This document shows positions 54,585 through 64,000 of a stretch of DNA of 64,000 nucleotides, piece by piece. The number at the start of each line of letters is the position of its first letter. The first letter of the stretch is position 1. The DNA lies in the NCBI RefSeq assembly GCF_902459465.1, contig NC_047069.1, forward strand, positions 2,914,001 to 2,978,000, read 5' to 3'. Source of the stretch: Asterias rubens. Its lineage: Eukaryota; Echinodermata; Asteroidea; Forcipulatida; Asteriidae. The notes below the pieces were generated by a model. The model was not told where the DNA came from. It saw only the letters and a program-made list of their open reading frames with translations, and did no database searches. The translations under genes and the position numbers were made by a program.

Positions 54585-54857
54585 GACACTCATGGGGTGA
54601 CAGGTCTTTTTCTTCAGCCGCGCCACGCATCTGGAACTCTCTACCACTTAATCTTCGATCTTGTCTTTGTACCTCAAAATTCAAGTCTCTATCAAAACTT
54701 ATCTTATGTCACAGGTTTTCAAGGATTAATTTAGTTGTGTCTGTTTTTCTTTGTGTTGTTTTTTTTTTTTTTTTTTTTTTTTGGTTTACTGCGCCTTGAA
54801 CACCCAGCAGGGTGGATATGTGCGCATTACAAGTCTTATTATTATTATTTATTAGCA
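54585..54857 (+). mobile_element. LINE 3'-end fragment inserted in the minus-strand LINE
   Basis: On the plus strand GDRSFSSAAPRIWNSLPLNL is the typical C-terminus of CR1/L2-like reverse transcriptase proteins. It is followed by a 3' UTR with a poly-T of about 25, CGCCTTGAACACCCAGCAGGG and a TTATTATTATTTATTAG tail. It splits the endonuclease SDH motif of the host LINE from its linker, so it is younger than that LINE. Confidence 0.75.
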
Positions 54858-55177
54858 GTGATCACTGTTTCCTAGTGGTGACGATCTTTGAGGCTCCTTG
54901 AACAAACCAGGAAAATTGGTGAATGTTTTGTCTAATGTTGAGGCACCACGAGTTGGGAACGAGATCAGCTGTGTCATGCCCAAATCATCAATAAGGGGGG
55001 TGCAGTTGAGGTTGTTAAAGTCTCCCATGATCATAATGATAGCAGATATGTCCGAGGCACGAATGTCATCAACAGTGTGACAAACAAGTTCGATGATCTC
55101 ATTCTGGTATGGTGAGCTCGGAGGGTAATAGATAGCTCCAACGTACAAGTTCATTGAAGAGCGCTTTGACGTATTTC

Positions 55178-55320
55178 ACCCACAAGCAAAGAATATTGAC
55201 AAAATAGGGAGACTACCACCTACATGTATAGCTCAGTTGGTAGAGGGGGTTGCGTTTTTGCTGAGGTCATTGGTTCAATTACCGCTCTATAGTCACTTTG
55301 TTTTTGTTGGTCTTAAACGA
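55178..55320 (+). repeat. tRNA-like SINE fragment (family E), copy 1
   Basis: It contains TAGCTCAGTTGGTAGAGGG (A box) and TCATTGGTTCAATTACC (B box), preceded by ACCCACAAGCAAAGAATATTG. The sequence is nearly identical to 58009-58140, so both are parts of the larger duplication and not independent insertions. Confidence 0.65.
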
Positions 55321-55589
55321 ATGAACTCTTGTTCACTGTATATTGTACATGTAAGTGTACATGTACATGTAAGAAACTCATAATTAATTAAAATTTGTAA
55401 ATTAAAAGAACATAATTTCCACAACCATGGCCATGCTGGCTGGGGCTCATTGGTTCCAGCTCCAAATGGTCCTCCAAACTCAGAATTTATTCTTAATCCA
55501 AACTTAAGACAAAAATAAACACCGATTTTAAAAGATATCCCATGATTTCAGTTTGTATTTTTATTTTTTTTTCAAGCTGTAACATACAT

Positions 55590-55765
55590 GTTGAGTGCTT
55601 TCGATAAGCTTCCCTTCCCCCGCGGTGGGTCGACCCCGCGATGCTCACTCGAGCCCCCTGACAAGAGCTAATCAAAAACGATCACTCACCCTCTCGTGGT
55701 GTCGTCATGCACCTTGGGCCAGCCCAGAGTGACCTACATGTTTCCACAAACACTTGGGGCCATTA
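55590..55765. mobile_element. MITE family 4, truncated
   Basis: TGCTTTCGATAAGCTTCCCTT, GGTCGACCCCGCGATGCTCAC, CACTCACCCTCTCGTGGTG and CCTTGGGCCAGCCCAGAGTG match the copy at 51171; the right third is deleted after AACACTTGGGG. Confidence 0.7.
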
Positions 55766-55889
55766 AAGGAACATTACAGATTTTCCACAAATTTTAATTA
55801 AAAGTTTGAACACATAAAGATGTATAACCGATAAGGGGCATCTTTTATAAGAATGCTCACGTGATTTGATTTTTAAAATCTTTCTTAAA

Positions 55890-56098
55890 GGCTATGGACA
55901 CTATTGGTAATTACTCAAAATATTTATTAGCATAAAACCTTACTTGGTAGCGAGTATTGGGGAGAGGTTGGATACGGCTCCCTCTGAAGTAACAGTTTTC
56001 GAGAGAGAAGTAATTTTCCACAAATTTGATTTTGAGACCTCAGATTTAGAAATTGAGATCTCGAAATCAAGCATCTGAAAGCACACAACTTCGTTATC
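55890..56098 (-). mobile_element. MITE family 1, truncated, minus orientation
   Basis: AGGCTATGGACACTATTGG, CTCAAAATATTTATTAGCATAAA and GAAAGCACACAACTTCG are the reverse of the family 3' half. The other half is missing, and the duplicated block starts immediately after. Confidence 0.78.
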
Positions 56099-56099
56099 A

Positions 56100-57779
56100 A
56101 GATAATAAGTTTATTATAATATGGCTGTTAGTAATGAACAATTGTGGACTTTAAATACGAAACTTGAGTTTGAAGTACTTGTACATTTAGGTCTGTTATC
56201 AGCTACTGTACATGTTATTGCATCCAGTGATTATTGTGTACATTAGATAAAAGTAGTGCCTACGTGTACTCTTTGGAATACTGATCTAAATGTTTCTCTT
56301 GTTTTCAATATTATACATTTCTCTGCCTGATTTCAAATTTTTTCAAATAAGTTTCATTATAATCAATTTAATTTATGCAACAAATAGTTAATGGCCTGAA
56401 GTTTCGACCCTAGCAGAGTCTTTCTCGAAGGCTAAATGACAGCACAACAAACATGAATAGGTAACTAAGTGAAACATAAGCCGTGAAGTGGAAATACATG
56501 AATGGGGTTAGAAAGCATACAGAAAAAAGCAAGGGGTAAACAATGAACAGGGGGACAAAAAGGGGGGGGGGGTTGAAGGGAAGGGACTAGAGTGACCACA
56601 AGAAGATGGAAACACAAAGGACGATATCAAGGGATAGGAAAAAATATAATTAATTAGTGAATGAGGCTCAGGCTGAAAGGCTGTGGGGGAAAAGGAGACG
56701 GCAAAACAAAAGGTTTCTTAGCTGTTCCTTCTTGGATGTTCAGACCATGGGGTTGAATGGTCTGGAGGCGTCTAATCCAGAATTTCTCCCTACTCAAATG
56801 AACAGTCTCTGTGGTTGCCTAGTGCCTCTATGCCCTGTAGAGTCATGTAAGAAATTGAGTGATTAGGAAGATTGAAGTGATGTCCTACAGGTGTATCTAG
56901 CTTTTGGGTCTTGACTGTAGATCTGTGGCCGTAGAAACGCCTCTTGAGTGTAGTTCTTGTTTCCCCTATATATTGAACACCAAAGACTCTGCAAGATATG
57001 AGATAAATGAGATTAGTGGTGGTGCAGGTGACATGATCCCTTGTCTTATGGGTGGTATCACTGGTGTTGCTGGTGAAGGAGTAGGATTCCCTGATGTGTT
57101 GTCTACAGACGATGCATTTGGAGATGTTGGAACACCTAAAAGATCCCTGTGGTAGAGGGGGATTATTAACATTATCATTAATGGGAGGGACTTCTGCTCG
57201 GACAATGAGATCCCTGAGACTTGGTGGGCGTCCGTAGGCAACTATGGGTTCTTCCTGTACAGCACGTTGAAGCCGATCTGATGTGTGAAGAATATGATGG
57301 TTACAACTGGTTATTTTAGGAATGGGAGGAAGTGAGGGGTGGAAAGTGACAACAAAAGGAACTTTCCCCATAGGACTCTGTTGTTTTTTGGGTCCTTTGG
57401 AAAGTACTGACTCCCTAGAACGTGCCTTGACTTTCTGGATTGCTCGATGGACTGCGAGAGAGCTATGACCCCTGGAAACAAGGTTTAATTTAGGAAGATT
57501 TTACACATTCCAGCAAACTCCAGGGTTTCTTTTTCATTCTTGTTGCATTCAGTTGTTTTGTTTTGGGGGGCATTAGAAACTCACATTGCAAGATTTTGCC
57601 ACTCAGTTTTTCCCACAATGTTCAAAACATTTGAGATACTTAGCCCATGTATTCTGGCATGGTCTACTGCAGGTTATATAGGATGCTATGTACGTCTATA
57701 AAGCAAGGCCCAGCTTGCTCTATGGTACATCACATAGGTCTAATAGTTCAACAACTTAACATGCCAGTGTCTTACAAGG
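56100..57779. repeat. Duplicated block, copy 2, split by a Penelope-like insert
   Basis: The outer parts match 52043-52596. The insert lies between about 56385 (AATTTATGCA) and 57510 (CCAGCAAACTCC), where the other copy reads continuously AATTTAGCAAGAGTAGCGAG. Confidence 0.82.
56640..57500 (-). pseudogene. Penelope-like element C-terminus with GIY-YIG endonuclease
   Basis: From about 57490 leftward the frame reads SRGHSSLAVHRAIQKVK, PFVVTFHPSLPPIPK, a Cys cluster (FRCSNISKCIVC) and the GIY-YIG nuclease NLIYLISCRVFGVQYIGET with RRFYGHRS and GHHFNLPNHS. This arrangement is characteristic of Penelope-like retroelements. A TAG at 56790-56792 interrupts the frame before EKFWIRRLQTIQPHGLN, which is the normal ending. 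The reverse transcriptase part is absent (5' truncation). Just beyond, AGACTCTGCTAGGGTCGAAAC (minus, near 56410) resembles a 3' UTR motif I associate with this class. Confidence 0.85.
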
Positions 57780-58008
57780 TAATAAGCACTCTGAGGCACC
57801 CATATAAAAGGTGCTGAAAAAGACCTTGATAAAACCTGAAGTGTTTGAAAATTTACCCAGTCAGTTTTCCTTGAGGTTGTAATTGTCATTTGAAAAAGTT
57901 CTCCCCCTCCCCTTTAAGGTGAGTTGCTGCTTCCCAGGTTGTATCGCAAACTTGGGTGTAATCCATGGCTATACGGCAGTTAAAGGTTGTATGGCTTATG
58001 ACTGGCAC

Positions 58009-58140
58009 CCACAAGCAAAGAATATTGACAAAATAGGGAGACTACCACCTACATGTATAGCTCAGTTGGTAGAGGGGGTTGCATTTTTGCTGAGGTCATT
58101 GGTTCAATTACCGCTCTATAGTCACTTTGTTTTTTGTTCA
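58009..58140 (+). repeat. tRNA-like SINE fragment (family E), copy 2
   Basis: TATAGCTCAGTTGGTAGAGGG and GGTTCAATTACCGCTC correspond to copy 1 with few differences. Flanks also match (AAGAAACTCATAATT), so the duplication extends to about 58330. Confidence 0.65.
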
Positions 58141-58940
58141 TCTTAAACGAATGAAATGAAAGTACTGTTGTTTGTTGAATATTGTTTGTGTACATGTAAG
58201 AAACTCATAATTTATTAAAGGTTGTTAACTAAGAGAACAACATGTTCTGCACAACCATGGCAATGCTGGCTTGAGTTCATTGGTTTAAGCTCGAAAGGTT
58301 CCTCCAATTCATAATTTATTCTTCATCAAAAGTTTAGACCCCAAAAGATAATGTCCGTCATGAATGTTTGAAATATAACACCACTTGGGCATATTGTTTA
58401 CGATTCACAATTTGTCCTCTTTTTAGGATTTGTGTTCATTACCTTCTTCATCAGTCTTGAAACTTGGAACATTACACTTCAATTTCTTTCCAGAGAAGTT
58501 AATTAAACTTACCAAACGTCTCTTTTATAAGTAACATTATAGAAAGACCTACAGTTTAACCCTGGAAAGCGTCCCCTACATTTTGCACACACCGACTCGC
58601 TGCTTGGGAGTTGCAGTGCCTATTAGTGTTCTTGCATATCATAATTGAGTTCAAATGTGGATAAATGACTTTCTTTATGCTTTTTTCTAACTTTGTAGGG
58701 AAGCTATAAGTATCCTGAGGAGATGTCGATAGTATTTATTTAATTTTGGAGTGGATGACAACTAAATTCACAACCCTATGTATAGTATAATACATAGATA
58801 GTGTACTGTGTATGTATTGTACACAGTACACCAGTCCCATGGAGAGAAAAAAAAAAGCTAATGCCCTGGTCAGTCCCTTACTGACAAGACACACCCCAAT
58901 AAACTATAGTTTTAAGCCCCTGGACCATGCTAGTACATAT
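58141..58940. other. No gene seen
   Basis: After the end of the duplicated block (about 58330) the sequence is unique in the window and AT-rich. A short palindromic tract with TGTACTGTGTATGTATTGTACAC lies near 58800. No coding or RNA signal was found. Confidence 0.4.
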
Positions 58941-60137
58941 GGGTACGTTCAGACGTGGGGTTAAACTAGTCCTTAATCCAAAAGTGCTAAACTAACCCTG
59001 CGTGTGAACGCAATATTCTGGTCCGCGAGGGTTAATTTGACCCACTGAGCTGGGCTAAACTAAACCAAAAAAATTGGTGGACTAGACTAACTTAGCCCAG
59101 GTTTTACGACCAACCCCCCGCTGCGAGGCCCAGTAAACCATCTTTGGAACGCAACTGACCTGCTACTTCCGGTCTATTTTAGCCCAAATGACCACGGCAA
59201 CAAAGGTGACGTCATTCCACGTGTATGGATGGATCGGCAGCGAGTATTGGGTGGTGTCTTCATGAATCCATGGAGCTATATAATATCTCCTTGCGTCTCT
59301 CCGCTGCCTTCCCTTTATGTTACCATTAAGTGTTGGGGCCCCGGTATTCCCCTTCGCCGAAAATGTTTGAAATGGACGTCGCACGAAAACAAGTTCTCAT
59401 TTTTAGTAGCACTATTTAGTTTTTAAATTCACTTCTTCTGTGTGCAACGCTACTTTATGATAACGAACGGGTTTTGCTTTGAAGAAAGTGGCATCTAATC
59501 ACAGCTAAGCTACACACACGGGATCGACAATTAAGACCAAAGTTTGGGTTCGAAAACTAGGTTGTATCTGGTTCCTGCCCTCAACAACTTTACGTAACAG
59601 TTATACGAGTAGCAGACTAATGTTGAATTGAAAAACAATTTTTAACGTAACATGAGAATGTGTGTAGGCTACGACTTCTTAATGACCAAGTTGTGATATA
59701 TTTACAAAAGTTCACACTCGAAAATAATTTGAAGCTTTCAACAACAACGTGTAAATGTTTCGTTCATCGAGGGCAGTGCGGAACGGAAACTTCAGCGGGC
59801 ACAATAGAATTGCGTTTGTGCTGGGGCCAAGCAAGGATATGAAGTGATTTTGCCGTCTTTAATGATGGAATACATGATGACCATGAGGTTCGTAGAAACG
59901 GTAGCGGATCGAAACCCTGTGGAAAACGCATGGACAATGTAACAAACCGGAACCAGCAATGGTAAGGTTCGCCGATGCATGACCCAATAATCAACATCGT
60001 GGGCTAGTTTAGTCCGCTTGACCAGAATAAACTCACTGTGTGAACGCAAGCCAATTTTGGACTAAGTCATGTTTATCTTTTGGACACCCGCGGTGCTCGG
60101 ATTAAGGACTAGTTTAACCCCACGTCTGAACGTACCC
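58941..60137. mobile_element. Non-autonomous PIF/Harbinger-like element
   Basis: Perfect 39-bp terminal inverted repeats start GGGTACGTTCAGACGTGGGG and end with its complement, flanked by TAT on both sides (58938-58940 and 60138-60140), fitting a 3-bp target duplication. Subterminal inverted words (GTGTGAACGCAA) occur on both sides. Inside, the minus strand at 59384-59163 encodes RRDARRYYIAPWIHED, which resembles the N-terminal RRxWVxPW motif of Harbinger transposases. I infer an internal deletion derivative of an autonomous element. No catalytic domain remains. Confidence 0.75.
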
Positions 60138-60752
60138 TATGTGAGGTCTTCTGAAGTATGTATAGCACCCTCTAACTAAACAAAGAACAAACAATTAACA
60201 CTTACTAAACCACTAATACTGCATAGGCACAGCAATGCCCAAGACATGCACTGATGGACTAATCAGCTGTTTTTCCCTGACCCCAGGCTAAATTGGGCGG
60301 CAATGTCTGTAATTCAACCTTACAGGATAAACTGAAATTACAGTTCCAGTGGTTTTTGTTTCCAGGGGTGGCAGATTAAAAACCATTTGGTTGGGAGCCG
60401 CGGCGCCCATAGTGACTTCATCCAGGGTTAATCATATTTCAATTTTGACATTTAAAATTGATTACATTTGGCATAGTTTGCTTATGAGCAAATCCGTTCA
60501 ATCAAATTTATTATTTATTATTCTTTTTGATTTGTTTCAAAGACTTGGTGCCGGAAGGAACTAAAGTAAAAGTAAAGGAACAAGAAGAAAGCTCCTCTTT
60601 ATGTTTGCACATTGAACGGTAAGTGCCATACAAATGAGTCTGACATTTGAAGTAGTGATGAATTGGTTCACTCTGGAGAAGTGTATCTTGACACATTCTT
60701 GCCTTGACCTCTTTTAAACATATTGAAAGGAATTTCAGTTTCCACTGTTCAT
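60138..60752. other. No gene seen
   Basis: Ordinary AT-rich sequence between two transposons. A purine-rich patch (AAAGTAAAAGTAAAGGAACAA) lies near 60565. No splice-bounded frame was found. Confidence 0.35.
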
Positions 60753-60756
60753 TTAA

Positions 60757-61143
60757 AGGCACTGTAAACTTTTGGTAATGTCAAAGACTAGTCTTCTCAC
60801 TTGGTGTATCTCAACTCAGCATAAAATGTTAAACCTGTTAAAAATTAAACTCAATGGGTCGTCAAAGTTGCAAGAGAATAATTGAAGGAAATAACACACT
60901 TGTCGCACAAGTTGTGTGCTTTCTGTTCAGATGCTTGATTTCGAGACCCCTGCTGACGTCTTAAAATCAATTCAAATATTTTAGTGAGAGCTTACCTCTT
61001 TCTCCAAAACTATGTTACTTCACAGGGAGCCGTTTCTCACAAGGTTTTATAAAACTATCATCAGCTCTCTTTGCTCATAACCAAGTACATGTTAGTTTGT
61101 GCTAACAATTATTTTGAGTAATAACCAATAGTGTCTAGTGTCT
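60757..61143 (+). mobile_element. TTAA-flanked MITE, family 1, diverged
   Basis: TTAA flanks lie at 60753-60756 and 61144-61147. The ends are AGGCACTGTAAACTTTTGG and CCAATAGTGTCTAGTGTCT. Interior family blocks are GCTTGATTTCGAGACCCC and TTACTTCACAGGGAGCCG. It is 387 bp. Confidence 0.85.
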
Positions 61144-61418
61144 TTAAGTGTGTCTACACATAAAACATATCAAAGGGAATTTCACTTTGCACTGTTCATT
61201 TAAGACATTTTAGAAAACAACAAATTATGATGAAACATAACATCAAATACGTGACCAGACAATGTACATGTGTTAGCTGTCTTACTTTTAATATTTGCAT
61301 TACACCTATATATACATGTGATAGATAACAAATGTTGTTGCGCAGCGCAGGCAAACAGCAAGGGTACATAAGTTCATGTACAAACACACCACAATAGGTT
61401 TAGCTTCAAGTCTTTTAA

Positions 61419-61796
61419 AGACACTGGACACTATTGGTAATTGTCAAAGACCAATCTTCTCACTTGGTGTATCTCAAGATATGCATACAAAAACAAACCT
61501 GTGGAAATTTAAGCTCAATTAATTGTCGAAGTTGCAAGATAATAATAAAAGAAAAAACACCCTTGTCACACGAAGTTGTGTGCGTTGAGATGGTTGATTT
61601 CGAGACCTTGAATTCTTAATCTGAGGTCTCAAAATCAAATTTGTGGAAAGTTGCTTCTTTCTCGAACACTACGTTTTTTCAGAGGGAGCCGTTTCTCACA
61701 ATGTTTTATACTATCAACAGCTCACCATTGGTTGTTACCAAGTAAATTTTTATGCTACCAATTATTTTCAGTAATTACCAATAGTGTCCAGTGCCT
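61419..61796 (+). mobile_element. TTAA-flanked MITE, family 1, full length
   Basis: Perfect TTAA duplications lie at 61415-61418 and 61797-61800. The ends are AGACACTGGACACTATTGG and CCAATAGTGTCCAGTGCCT, with the inner palindrome around TTTCGAGACCTTGAATTC. It is a good reference copy at 378 bp. Confidence 0.9.
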
Positions 61797-61800
61797 TTAA

Positions 61801-62221
61801 ACTTCATGGATGTACCAAGTTGAAAGTCCACTACTGGATTGTTTGTTCTTTATTTGCTGTACCCGGCTGTACCAGACATCCAACTCTAGGGACCTTTTGT
61901 AAATATCTGCTACATGACTCTTGGAGTCAAAAGGTAAAACAATTTGTCGCCAGCGCCATTTTCGCTTGGAACATTGTTTGTGAGAAGACCTCAGTAGTAC
62001 GTATAGCTGTGATCAGCGATATTTGACAGTGTTTACAGTACACAGCGACAAGGTACAGAGGTAAGTACAAATCATTAAAAAAATTAAACCTTTTCTCAAA
62101 CTCTGGGCTTTGATAGGCCTACATGTAACTATTTATTTATTTCAGCAATTAGCCTTTATCAATGTACTCAGCTTTGTTAAAAAGTTATTAATTCACAGGC
62201 AAGGTTTTTTTTTTAAATCAG
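61801..62221. other. No gene seen
   Basis: A donor-like CAGAG/GTAAGTAC occurs at 62060 but no acceptor-bounded frame precedes it convincingly. The sequence leads directly into the 96-bp minisatellite. Confidence 0.35.
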
Positions 62222-63500
62222 AGGTTTGCATGGGTGTCATGTAGACTCTCTGGTTTGAGTTTAGAAACTCAATCTCATCTTCAGTTTACATGTGCCTCAT
62301 GTCATGGTGTTAGTCAGAGGGGGGTCTAGGTGTCTTGTAGACTCCTTGGTTTGAATTTAGAAACTCAATCTCATCTTCAGTTTACATGTGCCTCATGTCA
62401 TGGTGTTAGTCAGAGGGGTGTCTGGGTGTCTTGTAGACTCCCTGGTTTGAATTTAGAAACTCAATCTCATCTTCAGTTTACATGTGCCTCATGTCATGGT
62501 GTTAGTCAGAGGGGTGTCTGGGTGTCTTGTAGACTCCTTGGTTTGAATTTAGAAACTCAATCTCATCATCAGTTTACATGTGCCTCATGTCATGGTGTTA
62601 GTCAGAGGGGTGTCTGGGTGTCTTGTAGACTCCTTGGTTTGAATTTAGAAACTCAATCTCATCATCAGTTTACATGTGCCTCATGTCATGGTGTTAGTCA
62701 GAGGGGTGTCTGGGTGTCTTGTAGACTCATTGGTTTGAATTTAGAAACTCAATCTCATCTTTAGTTTACATGTGCCTCATGTCATGGTGTTAGTCAGAGG
62801 GGTGTCTGGGTGTCTTGTAGACTCTGGTTTGAATTTAGAAACTCAATCTCATCTTTAGTTTACATGTGCCTCATGTCATGGTGTTAGTCAAAGGGGTGTC
62901 TGGGTGTCTTGTAGACTCCTTGGTTTGAATTTAGAAACTCAATCTCATCTTTAGTTTACATGTGCCTCATGTCATTGTGTTAGTCAGAGGGGTGTCTGGG
63001 TGTCTTGTAGACTCTCTGGTTTCAATTTAGAAACTCAATCTCATCTTTAGTTTACATGTGCCTCATGTCATTGTGTTAGTCAGAGGGGTGTCTTGTAGAC
63101 TCCTTGGTTTGAATTTAGAAACTCAACCTACCTTCAGTTTACATGTGCCTCATGTCATGGTGTTAGTCAGAGGGGTGTCTGGGTGTCTTGTAGACTCTTT
63201 GGTTTGAATTAAGAAACTCAATCTCATCTTCAGTTTACATGTGCCTCATGTCATGGTGTTAGTCAGAGGGGTGTCTGGGTGTCATGTAGACTCTCTGGTT
63301 TGAACTTAGAAACTCAATCTCATCTTCAGTTTACATGTGCCTCATGTCATGGTGTTAGTCAGAGGGGTGTCTGGGTGTCTTGTAGACTCCTTGGTTTGAA
63401 TTTAGAAACTCAACCTCATCTTCAGTTTACATGTGCCTCATGTCATGGTGTTAGTCAGAGGGGTGTCTGGGTGTCTTGTAGACTCCTTGGTTTGAACTTT
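62222..63500. repeat. 96-bp minisatellite, 14 copies
   Basis: GTAGACTC recurs at 62241, 62337, 62433, 62529, 62625, 62721, 62817, 62911, 63007, 63095, 63190, 63286, 63382 and 63478. Most spacings are 96; exceptions are 94, 88 and 95. Each unit includes TTTAGAAACTCAATCTCATC, TTTACATGTGCCTCATGTCA and TGGTGTTAGTCAGAGGGGTG. Because 96 is divisible by three, one frame stays open across about 4.5 units with a 32-residue period (ETQSHLQFTCASCHGVSQRG), but stops and length changes break it elsewhere, so coding is unlikely. Confidence 0.93.
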
Positions 63501-64000
63501 ACATGTACACCATCTTTTGTTATACAAGTCTCAACATTTATTTAAATTTTATTGAAGAAAACAGTTTTGTGTAACTGGTATAAACAAGACTTATGTATAT
63601 TTAGGTTGTCATTTCTGTTTTAATATTCTCTTGACATTTCATGTTTAGCTTTGATCAAATGTTAATTACATCTTAGGCATAGGTACATTATTTGTTCTGG
63701 ACACAATTGTAAAAAATTTAAGAGTTTGAACAAATACCCAGAAAGATATTATAACTTTAACTTTAATTTTAGGTTGATGGGTTTAACCAAATACTGATGT
63801 GTGATCGGCATTAATTAGGCATTCATAAATACCTCAGACAGTTTTGCTATTCCTATTGGTGGAGAGCGCATCACGTTGGGGTGTATAAACCTTTGATAAT
63901 GATCAGTAATTATAACCAGCTTGCTTCCGCGTGTCGTGCGCGCAAGATTATAATGCGGAACACAATTCATAGCTGTAGTAACAGCTCGTAATCTAAGCGC
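63501..64000. other. No gene seen at right edge
   Basis: AT-rich until about 63840, then GC-richer with CTATTCCTATTGGTGGAGAG and GCGTGTCGTGCGCGCAAG. The last 160 bases could be the start of another element or a promoter continuing beyond the window. Confidence 0.35.

Larger units (their letters stand above)
52597..55177 (-). mobile_element. Non-LTR retrotransposon (Jockey/CR1-group), truncated and decayed
   Basis: Reading right to left: an apurinic endonuclease C-terminal half (GAIYYPPSSPYQNEI, MGDFNNLNCTPL, LGNSDHC at 55173-54858), a linker (WITHRIKVLLKQRQRAY), then reverse transcriptase (VDFTKAFDCV, GVPQGTKLGPILF, YVDD at 53220-53209) and a C-terminal tail. Its 5' end is lost inside the endonuclease. 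Stops occur at 54190-54192 and just before YVDD (53224-53226), there is a frameshift near 53940, and coding sequence between YVDD and the tail is deleted. It is dead. It interrupts the duplicated block whose other copy is at 57.5-58.0 kb. Confidence 0.85.

Noticed and set aside
56904..57155. 83-codon plus-strand open frame
   Set aside because: Antisense of the Penelope-like GIY-YIG region.
62222..63500. CRISPR-like regular repeat array
   Set aside because: Units are contiguous 96-bp copies with no unique spacers, and the genome is eukaryotic.

Overview
This is eukaryotic, repeat-dominated DNA from an animal, with intron-split genes, THAP and YqaJ-type transposon proteins, tRNA-derived SINEs, Helitron, hAT-like, PIF/Harbinger-like and TTAA-targeting elements, LINE and Penelope-like fragments. 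The combination, and the abundant hairpin elements flanked by TTAA, fit a marine deuterostome invertebrate, most likely an echinoderm and perhaps a sea star. That placement is inference from repeat style only. I found no convincing complete host gene.

Left arm (1-10.2 kb): a degenerate ~180-bp tandem repeat is split by SINEs, TTAA-flanked hairpin elements and a 1.5-kb hAT-like element with an 8-bp target duplication. Three exon-like pieces (5647, 7209, 9397) may belong to a host transcript or a decayed gene. Tandem repeats of 110, 143 and 73 bp follow. Middle-left (12.7-24.5 kb): two more exon-like pieces, several tRNA-headed SINEs, a ~1-kb tandem array (15.3-18.9 kb) and a ~0.63-kb tandem array (19.6-22.7 kb).

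Core (26.8-36.6 kb): the most informative part is a three-level nest. A TTAA-flanked hairpin element (27158-36601) is split by a Helitron (27276-36335, A/T insertion site, TC start, 3' hairpin, CTAG end). The Helitron is in turn split by a 6.86-kb DNA transposon with 27-bp terminal inverted repeats (28227-35082). That transposon carries two apparently intact, intron-containing genes on opposite strands: a 508-aa THAP plus DDE transposase (+) and a 492-aa SWIM zinc finger plus YqaJ/PD-(D/E)XK nuclease (-). Their exons interlock: the last exon of each gene lies inside an intron of the other. The gene pair matches what I remember of the ISL2EU (formerly IS4EU) superfamily.

Right arm (36.6-64 kb): a mosaic of a C-run/G-run-rich ~145-bp minisatellite, segmental duplications (42.4-44.2 kb versus 49.1-50.8 kb; 52.0-52.6 kb versus 56.1-57.8 kb), a truncated LINE with a second LINE tail inside it, a Penelope-like GIY-YIG fragment, a PIF/Harbinger-like element with 39-bp inverted repeats, more TTAA hairpin elements, and a 14-copy 96-bp minisatellite near the end. 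Several insertions can be dated relative to one another because a paralogous empty site lies in the same window.
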